Positions 49,231 through 60,241 of a DNA stretch of 64,000 nt are shown piece after piece. Position 1 is the stretch's first letter. Every line of letters begins with the position of its first letter. A model generated the notes under the pieces. It ran no database searches and had not been told where the DNA came from. It saw only the letters and a list, made by a program, of their open reading frames with translations. Both the position numbers and the translations under genes were made by a program. The DNA is from Paragonimus westermani (taxonomy: Eukaryota > Platyhelminthes > Trematoda > Plagiorchiida > Troglotrematidae): contig QNGE01003585.1 of NCBI GenBank assembly GCA_008508345.1, positions 16,597 to 80,596 on the forward strand, given 5' to 3'.

Positions 49231-52050
49231 ACCTCGTTCCTCCTGAGAAGAGTCAAGGAGGAGATTTGCTCACACTATATCATCTACGGCTGTCTCACGT
49301 AATTTTGCCAAGAGAGCTCCTATCCCCTGTCCACTTGCATTTGCGAAATGTGCGTATGAATAAATGACACAAAACTGTTTGTGACCTAGAGAAACAGCCT
49401 GCCTCAAAGCGGTATTTTGTCAAACACTGAGTTTTGCAAGTTGCGTTCATACTAATTTTGAGGTATGACCAATCATAGCCATCATAGCCATCGGCCTTTT
49501 GTAGGTTGTTCAACGGTTATTTTGCTTGATGAGATTTCTGCTCCCCAGAGGCCTCCAATAGAGCGAACGATTCCGAACCCCTCCTGGTACTATGAGCGTT
49601 GAATGATCAATAAGCCTAGAAAGCCCTTTTTTAGTGACCTAATTCTTACGTCCAAGCATAAAATTTGCCTTCTCATGGCCCCAAGACGTGCTTCACTTCG
49701 ACTTAAAAAGGATAATCATTCGACCAAAGTTACGAATGGACTTAGCAGCCTAGAGCACAGTAAATTTTCTTCTCAAAAGGAACCTCATTTTTCAAGTGGA
49801 CAGTGTGTTGCTCAAGTGTAGTAAATACAAGATCAAACACAGATGATGGCTGCTTGTTCCGAAACCCGGTAGGGGCCTGTATGTATTAATCGGAGGAATC
49901 GAAGTTCACCTAGCCGAAAAATACTTTTTTGAAAGCCCGGATTTCTGGGTAACTTCCTTCTTGAAAGGTACATAGCTTTTCCCATAACTTCATTCGAATT
50001 GTCCTCTTTCTCACCGCAAGAATCGAACAGTAACTTTTTTTATCTCAGCCATTGGACGTGTGAAATCCTTGTTGCAATTCATTTAGGACAGGTTAGCCAC
50101 CTGCCAAGTAGAGACTGTTACAACATTTGCACCCAAAGGATGGCCTTGATTATTATCAAGCCAAAGTTTTATCTCAGTTCTACTCTATTAACTGAATCTC
50201 CCTGTTTCTTTTGTATATTCTCGGCTTCTTATTCTGTCTAATATTTGGTGCACAATTTCTTAGTGGAAGAGGTTACTTTAACTTGACTGCCCCAGAATGT
50301 CTTTCAAAATTTCCACTGCAAACGCCTTCCATGTTTGTCGCCTTCTTGATCACTTGATGTATTGTTGTCTGTGATGATTATGAAATCTCTATAGCTTAAA
50401 TATCCCGAGTATTCACATTTAACTCAGTCTTTCGGTCACTCTGAATTAGCAGAGTCAGTAGCACAGCTGCATCCTTTTTGTGCTCCCGGGATCTGCATGG
50501 AATGCCACAGGATGCTGTCTTTGAAAGAGAAGCTGTTTTTCTGCTGCAACTTATGCAAGTTTTGTTATTCGGATTAAGTTGGAATCTACCCTGTGACAAG
50601 TCCATCGTGCTTTCTTGCGGAGAACTGAGCCTCTGGGACAGTTAAAAGTGAAAATGCTGATCTATACGTTGCACAATTTGCAGATGAGCCTGAATCTGAA
50701 TTTAATACCGAATAAAAACATACATATCAATTGGAAAACCACCTTGTGTGTTGAAAACAGAATGTTACCAAAGACAACGTATAAAATAATGATTCACTGT
50801 AAAAGTTCAGAATGAAGCACGTAGCTCACGAGTGCACATAGTGAACGACAATACGCCCCAGCGAGTGAAAAGGGGTAGCTTGAAATTTGATTTGCGTCTC
50901 CTGTTGGCAAAGTGTATCACATTTCTCTCAGTTTGTATCGTTAGTGTCCAAATTTCGCGAAGTTTATTGTTGTCTCACGGCATACTGATTTGTTAGACAA
51001 TGCGTCATTCACGCTTTATCTTATCGGTGTTTTAATATAAATATAACTCAGTATTTACTAGCTATTCTTTGTTTTTAAATGACAGCGGCACGTCTGGTTC
51101 AACAAAGACAGTGCCTTCACTTTAACTCAGAAGGCTTGATCACGCTACTATTGACCAGACGCAACAAAGCCATTTCGATTATTCTTCTTTCAGAATGATC
51201 GAGCATGGTAAAAAAACGCCCACAGTGGTTTGTGATAGAGCGTTTAAATATGACTGTTTAGTCAAAGTTATAGTGTGGCTACCGGCGTTACGACAACATG
51301 ACGCTGTCACCAGTAAAAAGAGTAAGGTACTGATTCGGAATGGATGAGGACACGCATTAGCGATATGTTCCAGCAAGATCGAAAATCCAGTCTAGTGATT
51401 CTTTTCGAAGGGAGATAACCGAAATGCTTTCCTGGGTGGAAGGCCTGCGATAAACAGCCTGTGGTGTTCAGCTAGAGATGATCCAAATCCACCAGCCCCT
51501 AGCAGATATGAATACTCAGTTTATTGAGATGAAAGAAAGGGTGCTCCGCGATCTTCTTCAGTCACTCAGGAATCTCCATTCGCTAGTGAATGTGACTATT
51601 TCTGGGTTCTGTTAACTACGCCTTAACAAGACATATACCTAGCGATTTTTACTGGCTCATCCTTCTCAGGCAACGCATTCGCCAACGATGCGCTTCATGC
51701 TGGCCTAGAAATACCTTTCCTATTACGACTGACTTCGATCTACTCAAGCGGACTCTGAAATTCCCCATCTCTATTGGTGCGGTGGTTGACTTGGACACAA
51801 AATGCCGGCGCCCAAACATGGTACTGCTATGGCCATATTATTTCCCTGCCGGAGCTAGGCATTAGTAATGAGAGCTGAGATAGATGAAGTTGAGAGGAGA
51901 AAACCAATTGGACAGGTTACCAATTATCCTTTGCTTTTGATCTCACACGACTGCAGCAAACAGCAAAAAAGCCTAATGTGAGAAATTCCGTTCAAAAAGA
52001 CGTCAGCGGCCCGAAAACCACTCTACGTTGAATAATATTTTGTGGATTAG
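49231..52050. other. stretch without recognised gene
   Basis: Only short, unassigned frames on both strands. Possibly 5' remains of the LINE just before it (minus) and of the gag-like remnant after it (plus). Confidence 0.5.
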
Positions 52051-52380
52051 GAAAATTACCCGTCTGAAATTCAATTTGAACCAAGGAAAATTTATTCATT
52101 CCGCATGCATCAGACACAGAATCTTTCCTCACTTTACCAGCGTTTCGTATTTGCCGATAATTCCCAATTATTTGCGAGGTGAAAACTCAAAAGGAACCCA
52201 AAAAACAAACCTACTTCCAGAGAATTTGAATTAGTCGCCAAACAAAAAACGGCTAACGCACTGAATTTATACAAGAAAGAGCCATTACCGCAACAGCGTT
52301 CAGCCCAACTAGAGGATATTGCGGTTGGAGACACCGACCACTCCAATGGTGGCGTGGAACAACATAGAGGAAAACGGTAG
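52051..52380 (+). mobile_element. possible LTR-retrotransposon gag remnant
   Basis: One plus frame from 52051 to 52380, interrupted by a single in-frame TGA near 52180, reads PRKIYSFRMHQTQNLSSLYQ, RFVFADNSQLFAR, then PTSREFELVAKQKTANALNL. This resembles the gag pattern of Gypsy elements (ExxxFxxRxQ ... LRDRFVxGxxNxxLQxRLL ... TFxxALxxAxxxExA). The match is loose and no zinc knuckle follows, so it may be something else. Confidence 0.3.
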
Positions 52381-54618
52381 TGATAGGCCAAAGACTGAAA
52401 ATAAAAGAAGGCCAAGCAGAAGAGCAGATAACTGTATGAATGCGGGTAAACCGCTAAGCATATGCACCGACTGAGAGGAAAATTACCGCCAGGTCTATCT
52501 TCACGAGTGATTAGCAGGAAGAAGAAATAGAAACCCTGGCTGTTCCCAAGTTATTCATGAAGCATGTCTGGTGTTCATAAACACGAAACTACTGAAGTGA
52601 CAAGCTAACCTCCCAGTGCAAAGCATTTGTTGAGCAATAGTAATTGTTGGGTCTACTGCGTTAAAATACATAAATCTGTCATTCAAAGACAATTTTCAAG
52701 GTGCGGTAGGTAAAAAGACAAATCTGGGATCCCAGAAAAAGGAAATGCAAGCTTGGTGAAGCCCAATAAGAAGGCAGTTAAAACTAAAAAAATGAAGTGA
52801 AACTTGATTTAGAGACAGCCTATGGTGCTACATACAATAAATATGAAAAAAACAATCCACGGCAAGCAATCGGCTTAAGACAGCATAGTAAGAAACACAA
52901 TTCGTAGGCGGTGATCATCAAACGACAATTCTTCCTCCATCCAACATGGGTCCTTCCCAGCCGGCCATGCTTAACAAGTGCGTCGATCTTCATGGATGGC
53001 CTCAAGGAGCCAGAGGTAATGGCCTCACGTTAGGCGCTACCTTCTTCGATTTGACTCAGACACAAATTGGATGCCTGTTCACTAGAAGATATGGACTGAC
53101 TACTTTTGTAAGAGTAGGATTTTTAGGGTAAAACTGGAGCAGACTTGGTTCTCCTCCTCCTTGATGTAAATGGAAGTTTCTCAGGAGTAAATGCTTGGTA
53201 CTCGTTTATTTTTATTCAAACTGATGACCTTTCATGCAATATTTCCAATGGCATACTTTCCTACGCCTACAACTTGAATACCTTCACTGCGGAGTGATCT
53301 TGACAAGATCAAACGCCTGTCGGGTGACGTAAATCTCTGTCCGAGTGACATTGAGCGCCAGAGCATGTTATTTGGCAGGCAGTCAGCTAAGGCCTTCTTG
53401 ATTCACAGTGTGTTCAGCATAGAAGACATCATGGAGATCGATCGGACTGAAGATCTAAACATCCGGATCTCTTCCGAATTACCTCCCATCCATCACCAAA
53501 AATTAGTAGCAAAAGAAGAGCCACAACTCTTACGACGATTAAATGCACTTTCCTCTGCGAAGGAATGAGGCGTTCAAAGCAGCCTAAGGGGTTTATATGA
53601 GACAGTGACTCGAGTGTGGTGGTCAAGTCGTCAATACCAGCTTGAAAAGGCATACTCGTGGTTGAGTGTGTTCAGCGCGGAACCATCACACCAGTCAGGA
53701 CCTAACAGACACCGCTCACAAGTTACGACCGGAAATTGCTGATTTTCACCCATTTGGGCTTCGACGAATTTTCAGTGTTTCAACCCTCACACACTTCTTA
53801 TTTAGCGTGATTTAGGTAGAACAGCTCTCCAAATTAAAGGATGATTATAAATGACTGGACCATGTCAGAAATCTATTGAATCCCCATCCCCAAAATTACT
53901 TCAGAAAACAATTATTTTCTTATAGGGTTATTACCTAGCTAGTAGAAATAATCTCACAACCTGGTAAATTTGTGGAGGGAATTACACCGAAAATGACCTG
54001 TTTTTCAGCTATAATGTACTTACTCCGTCAGACCAGACGTAGTTGACATACTTGTGCTTCGAACAGAAACTGCAGGTAGTTTGCCATATTTCCCTTCATC
54101 AGCACGATCTACTTCTTGATTCGTAGTTCGTTTGAATGGGTGATCAGAATTTGCAATGGCCTACCGGCGCCACTAAGAAACTGGTTTCCTCGTGTGACGG
54201 CCAGTCGGTGGTTCATTTTCTGTTTTCGCCGCTGGTACCTTCTGCATATATTAACGACCGTGCCGATAGGTGTTTATGTCTGTGAACAATTGTTAGCTGC
54301 GCAGCGAATTGTATAACGGTTACGCATGCGAATTTATAACCATCAGTCTTCGTGACTGATTCATACAGTTCACATGGATATATGCACTCATATACATTTA
54401 CTCGTTAATAGAGGAATGTGTGTTCGAATGCGTATATTCATGCGTGCATGCCTCAATGAATTCATATGTAAATTTTCCGTTGGTTGTGCGACCAGTAAGC
54501 TTGCTATGGTTTTACCGTGTATAGGCATAGGCGCATTCAAATATCTTTCTTGCACGCAACAATCATGAATCATTTATTTTCACGATATATATATTCGCGG
54601 CACTTGTCACGAAACGCT
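52381..54618. other. stretch without recognised gene
   Basis: Plus frames at 52946-53131 and 53365-53568 are protein-like in composition but unassigned. They may belong to the retroelement suggested by the gag-like region just upstream. Confidence 0.4.
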
Positions 54619-55380
54619 TTTATTGATTAGGTGGGTTATCGAATTTTGGTTTGAACCCACATTCGCATCGACTCATTGCCGAGCCGAATATTTCAGTCGC
54701 CCCGTCATATGTTTCCAGTAATGTCATGTTTCCAGGACTGTGAGCCCTGGCAAAACGGTAGTGCATGCTCCAGGTATCGTTGCGAATTCTTGTCGTACAT
54801 TCCATTCCAGTCGTGAATTGTGAATCAAACCCGGTAAATAAGGACGCTAGCGAAGATCAGAGTACACTGGCAGTGGAAGTTCCGGGTGACATGTAGTTGT
54901 TCGGGGTCAATTTATTTTTTAATCTCGGTATATATTGCTCCTTAATATCGGCGGACCAGCCGGCGGACCCCGTAGCCAGCGCAATGCCCAGTTCACATAG
55001 CAAATGTTTTGTTTGGTGATCACTCCACCTGGAGTACTTGAGATGACGTATTCGCCATCTACATGCAATGCAATATGTAGCCATTCTTTATCGGTAAATG
55101 GCAGCGGATGGTGAACTTCCATTCGCTACAATTGCCCGCTGGTTGGCAAACAGTATTTCGCCAGATGAATTGCCTCAATTGGAATTTTCTTTTGCTGACG
55201 ACAACTTTGCCAACAGCGTGTTTCAGTCATTCCTGCCAAGCTCACCGCCATCAGATATTCCGCCAGCCCCCTGTCTAGCAGTGCATGAAGCTGAGAACTC
55301 CAGCCAATCCGCTTTAGATAGCTGCCGGATAGTTCGGAATTTTGCCCTTCTGTGTCACTCAAATCCACGGGTATAAACAA
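54619..55380 (-). pseudogene. unrecognised degenerate coding region
   Basis: From 55380 downward one minus frame is open for 84 codons (VDLSDTEGQNSELSG ... IHLAKYCLPTSGQL), hits a TAG near 55128, and continues in the same frame with FTDKEWLHIALHVDGEYVIS. A shift near 55.0 kb leads to another frame: LATGSAGWSADIKEQYIPRL, one TGA near 54862, then FTGFDSQFTTGMECTTRIRN and MSRCECGFKP, ending at a TAA whose bases overlap an AATAAA polyadenylation signal (54619-54624). The block is GC-richer than its flanks. I do not recognise the protein; a lectin/laminin-G-like fold is only a guess. Two stops and one shift suggest a pseudogene or decayed element. A plus frame 55098-55376 is also open and cannot be excluded. 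Confidence 0.35.
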
Positions 55381-56384
55381 ACGCTTAGCTTACGCGATAC
55401 AACAGGGCACACCAGATTGGCATTCGTTTGAAGCGTGTGGAGTGCAAGTTGGAATACTTGAATTTAGAGTGACAGACATGTCGTGCAAAAGGTGTGGAGA
55501 GTGTATGCGGACTTTCGATCGCCGGTTGCATCAGAGATCGAACTGATGCGACTAGAGGCCAAACTGCAGGAGAGCGACGCACGAAATTAATTGATAAACT
55601 ACTGCCATGAATCATACAATTATTCTTAAATGCGCTTGCTACAGTGGTAGTCCCTGTTGCGAGGCAGGTCGTCATATGCTGACAAGAGCTACCTCCAGGC
55701 AATGTCAACAGCCAAGTGTAATCTTACTCTGCACATCAAGGCTGGGATTGCAAGCAAACTAATCTAATTAGTCACACGCGACCATTACGTGGCTGGTGGG
55801 TGTTCGTAACTGTATTGCCTACCAGATGCCGCGAGTCTTGATGTAAGGTTCGGGAAAATGACAGATGCAGGGTACAACGTCACTGAATGTGAACGGTCGC
55901 ACAACGCAAGATTGGAAAAATCGCTTTCTGCCAACAAAGGACACACGCGTACATCCCTGGGTAAATTTACGACAACAGCGCTGCTACAACCTCGTTAGTA
56001 TTGTCAGAGCTATCTTAAGCAAATACTATTCTAATGCTACTCTTCCGTTTCTCAACCTATCGTTCGAGTGACAGTCGGAAATCCCATCAGCCATCCAAAA
56101 TCCCTAGTAGACCATGGCGTGAAATATATAATTTCGAGCCTGTCTGGTTTTTTCAGATGAAGGGCCGTGATCAATGTAGATCTCACTGGGCAAAGATTAC
56201 TTTGGTTGGTTGGCAGTTACCCGAAGTGAAGATGTGTGTGACTAGTATTATTAGAAGTTATGTGAAGTCTCCTTTCCTTTCATTTTTTGTCACTTGCGAT
56301 GCCTCGGGGGTATGAGGGAAACAGAATTTAGAATATGCTCATGAAACCTACTTTCTAAGAGATGTTTGACACCGATTTATTTTG
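55381..56384. other. stretch without recognised gene
   Basis: Minus frame 55385-55708 (107 codons) may be an upstream part of the degenerate region just before it, but shows no motif. Plus frames at 55865-56315 are unassigned. Confidence 0.4.
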
Positions 56385-57241
56385 TCTGAAATTTTGGTAA
56401 AAGGGGACTACATACATAAGAAAATACACAAAGGATGAGCGTTTGTTGTGTCAGTCTTTTGTAATAAAAATTCGTTAAAAACTGACAAATATATGGCCAT
56501 ATATTTGTCCGGTANAAAATTCGTTAAAAACTGACAAATATATGGCCATATATTTGTCAGGTATTGTGGCAAATTGCCCGGTGGACAATTTCGAGAAAAT
56601 TTTGGGTCACCCTCCCTAGAGTTACCAAGTCAAATGACCAGAGAGTTTTTAGAGAATACTTGGGTAAGTTCGGAGATTTTGCTGGTTGCATGCAACCGTC
56701 TTTCTTTGGTGGTCGTTAGCCGTATTCCTAGAAACTTCTTCGAAGCATCATTGGATTCTCAATAACTTACAGCGTAGTTAACCTCATAGCTTTATTCTGA
56801 TCCTCGTAATCCCTGAAAGAGTTGCAACACTCCGTTTTCAAATATTGCCTTTCATGTCAACATTAAGGCGGTGGATACCAGATAAGAAAAAAAGACTGCA
56901 TCTGACTGCTTTCGGAATCTAGCTTTGAACACATTAACCGATGGCTGTAATGACCGAAATCTACGGCACGATCTACAGGTACGTCAAATTTGATGTGGGC
57001 ACAGTTACATGGTCACGGCACATGGTCGTAGCAAAATATATAGGGCACACAACGTCAGGTACAGTGTAACGGGTGTTAACTGAGTGTGTGCGAACTCCGA
57101 AAATATAATGCTTCTTTCATATTGCTCAAACTACGGACGATACCCTGGTACACTCCTAAGAGTTCGTAACTTTTATGAAACTGAGAAACGCTTTTGTAAT
57201 AAGACCGCTACATTCAATGTTTTTAGAAGATACCTTACGAA
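56385..57241 (+). repeat. tandem duplication, unit 1
   Basis: First copy of an approximately 0.88-kb unit; the second starts at 57262, an offset of 877 bp. The copies share long near-identical blocks (for example tctgaaattttggtaaaagg at the start and cgtaacttttatgaaactga near the end) with scattered substitutions and small indels. No coding potential was recognised. It contains two adjacent copies of a palindrome-bearing 49-bp segment and one ambiguous base at 56515. Strand is nominal. Confidence 0.92.
56484..56558. repeat. paired 26-bp perfect palindromes, 49-bp period
   Basis: The 26-bp palindrome with half-site gacaaatatatgg occurs at 56484-56509 and again at 56533-56558, each following ttcgttaaaaact. 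The intervening sequence contains the ambiguous base at 56515, so the second copy may be an assembly artefact at a hard-to-sequence hairpin. Confidence 0.9.
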
Positions 57242-57261
57242 ATGTTACAGACAGTAATCAA

Positions 57262-58233
57262 TCTGAAATTTTGGTAAAAGGGGACTACATACATAAGACA
57301 ATACACAAAGGATGAAAGTTTGTTGTGTCAGTCTTTTGTAAAGAAAATCCGTCAAAAACTGACAAATATATGGTGAGCAGGTATTGTGGCAAATTGCCCG
57401 GTGTACAATTTCGATGAAAATTTGGGTCACCCCCCCTAAAGTAACCAAGTCAAATGACCAGAGAGTTTTTGGAGAATACTTGGGTAAGTTCGGAAATTTT
57501 GCTAGTTGAATGCAACCGTACCACCAAAGAAAGACGTCTTTCTTTGGTGGTCGTTAGCCGTATTCCTAGAAAATTCTTCAAAGCATCATTGAATTCTCAA
57601 TAACTTACAACGTAGTTAACCTCATAGCTATATTCTGATCCTCGTAATCCCTGAAAGAGTTGCAACACTCCGTTTTCAAATATTGCCTTTCATGTCAACA
57701 TTAATGCAGTGGATACTAGATAAGAAAAAAAGACTGCATCTGACTGTCTTTAGAATCTAGCTTTGAACACATTAACCTATGACTGGAATGACCGAAATCT
57801 ACGGCACGATCTACAGATACGTCAAATTTGGTTGAAAATTTTGATGTAGTTCCTCTCAAAAAATGTCCAGTATCAAGTTTCTACGGTCATGTGTTAATTC
57901 GCAACATCGAGCAAAAGGCTATCTGCACGTTGGTTACTTTGTCCGTTTGCGGTAACTGTATACGAACAATAAAAATGACCACTAACTAACGATGTTGGCC
58001 ACAGTTACATGGTCAGGGCACATGGACGTAGAAAAATATATAAGGCATACAACTTCGGGTACACTGTAAAAGGGTATCAACTGAGTGTGTACGACCTCCT
58101 CTTTCATACTGCGAAACTACGGGCTATACCCTGGTACATTCTTAAGAGTTCGTAACTTTTATGAAACTGAGAAATGCTTTCGTAATAAGCCCGCCCACAC
58201 TTGTTGTTTTTAGAGGACACCTTACGTAGTTCA
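57262..58233 (+). repeat. tandem duplication, unit 2
   Basis: Second copy of the unit beginning at 56385. It is longer because it holds an extra segment of about 150 bp near 57.83-57.99 kb that is absent from unit 1, plus a 17-bp insertion that creates a perfect 32-bp palindrome. It has only one, disrupted, version of the 26-bp palindrome of unit 1. Divergence suggests an old duplication or two members of a repeat family inserted in tandem. Confidence 0.9.
57520..57551. repeat. 32-bp perfect palindrome in unit 2
   Basis: The half accaccaaagaaagac at 57520-57535 is followed directly by its exact reverse complement at 57536-57551. Unit 1 carries only the right half. Confidence 0.95.
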
Positions 58234-58944
58234 CTTCGAACCGTCTCTAACAATACCCAAGATCCTTGGATAAACGCATTGGGCGCCCAGAAAAACCATA
58301 TTATGGATTTTTTAATGTAACCTCATACCCTAAGAACCACTCAGGACCATGTGCAATAATCCTACGCCCTAACTAACGGTGTTGAATTTGTCTTTCACCA
58401 GCAACATCACAGCGCAATCGCAAAAGAACACATGAAAATTCATTTTTCTTCAAAGATCTGAAGATAAAACTGACAGAACATCTCATCAACGATTCTTACT
58501 GTTGTTTACATGAGACAATTGCGCTCCAACAAAAAAACGAACATTCGAATACTGCGCGTTTAAGAAGCACAACAACACAAAGTGACCTTTGCGGCTTTGG
58601 TAGAAACAAACAAAGTGGCGAAAAATAAACTGTAGCTGTGGAATGGCTTAACAAGGTCACGGTAAATATATCAAACAGAGACTTTGAGTGTTTAGCGCAT
58701 CGGAGTATTAGGTCCTTGTTGCGTAAGTTACTCAATATTTGATTCAACTCACTGTTATTACAATAGCTAGTAGCGTCTGCACGATTTTACCCCCCGTTCT
58801 GTTATAGTGTTTTTTTTTTTGAAAAAGATTCCCTCTGTCATCAACCGCACTGGTTGCGGCAAAAATGAACAACACTTTTTGTGTATCACATAACTGCTGG
58901 AGCTTTTCGTTAAACTGACGGCAAGTTATTGTTTCCTACTTCCC
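58234..58944. other. gene-free stretch between the tandem repeat and a LINE
   Basis: Nothing recognised. It includes a T-rich run near 58811-58820. Confidence 0.5.
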
Positions 58945-60241
58945 ATGTAAATTGGGTTATTCAGGTAAGTTAGTGGACGACCGGCACTCTCTAGCTAGCT
59001 ACCGGCCAATCAGCCTTACTAGCATTCCACGCCAGGTAATGAGACGTCCATTAAAGAGTGCCATATTCAACCATTTTTTATCCAACCGTTCTTTTTCTTC
59101 TACCTATCATGGCTTTCTAACCAAACGGCCATACACAGCAAATATGCTTATTTTCTTTGATAGCCTGACGGAGGCCAAAAACATTAGCCCCATCTCAGAT
59201 GCTGCCTTCCCTTGTTTTGCGTAGGCTTTTGACCGTGTCCCATGTGGCCCCTTGAAGCACATTGGAAGCTTATGGCTTTCAACAACAGGTTCTTCGTTGG
59301 GTTACCTCTTTCCATGATAATAGGATATACAGAGTAAAAACCGGACCGCATCTTTCGTCTCCCCCTTTGATTTCTGAATTATTTTTCCAAGGGTGAACGC
59401 TAGGCTATCTGCTATTTCCTGGTTACATCTACGACCTTCCAGACAGTATTTCCATCAACGCCCTCCAACACTGCGATGACTTGAAGATCCGGCACGCCAC
59501 TGATCCCAGTGCACCACAAGTCGATAATGACGCGATTAAGCGCTTATCGGACGATTCGGGTCTCCCACAAAACGACATTAAGTGTGGTCACAGTTTACCC
59601 AGCGGAGACTCTGGCAATGTATTTGTACTTCACACTGTACTCAACACAGCAGATATCACGGAAAAATCCATCTGAAGAAAGATCCAAGTATCTGGCTCTC
59701 GTCTAACTCACCCTTTGTGTATCACCACAGGATGGCGGTGGGTAAGAGATTTGCCGCTCTTAGGACGACTGAGTCCACTTTTTATCTGCATAGACAAGAA
59801 GGCGTTTCAAACGCCCTACGAGGTCTAGACAAAACCGCTACCTGAGTGTGTTAATCGGTTCGTGTATGCCAGCCTAAACAAAGACATATTTGCTGTTGAG
59901 CGTGTCCAACGTGTGGTTGCTAAACTAGCCACAGTCGTAAGAGATGTCGTGCACGAGGCGTGACTTGGAATTCTTTATTCGTATCCACTTGAATCTCTGC
60001 GACTCCGACGTGATTTATTTCTCACACACTTCTTTAGAACAGGTCTCGTCGAACAGTTGTTTGCTGATGCAAATGACGGCCGGCAAGGAAATGTCAGGAA
60101 GCTTTCTGAGCTTCGTTCTCCGAACTTCCTCAGTGGCAGCTCTTTTCTTATAAAGTTATTAGTCTACGTAACAGCCTTCCTTTTGAGGCCGTTACTGACG
60201 CCTCCAGAAATCGCTTTGGAGCATTGCTTGATCCTCACTTG
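58945..60241 (+). mobile_element. CR1/Jockey-like LINE remnant (plus)
   Basis: The plus strand reads SYRPISLTSIPRQVMRRPLK, FNHFLSNRSFSSTYHGFLTK, then (after a stop) AFDRVPCGPLKH, matching YRPISLTSIxxKxxERxL ... QHGFxxxRS ... FAKAFDRVPHxxL. Near 59.46 kb, ISINALQHCDDLKIRHATDP is the FADD region with one Asp pair kept. From 59.88 kb, DIFAVERVQRVVAKLA and ARLGILYSYPLESLRLRRDL fit the C-terminal ERVQRxATKMV ... LxxFPLExRRLRGDL block. Several frameshifts and stops show that it is inactive. It is a different copy from the minus LINE at 48-49 kb. Confidence 0.85.
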
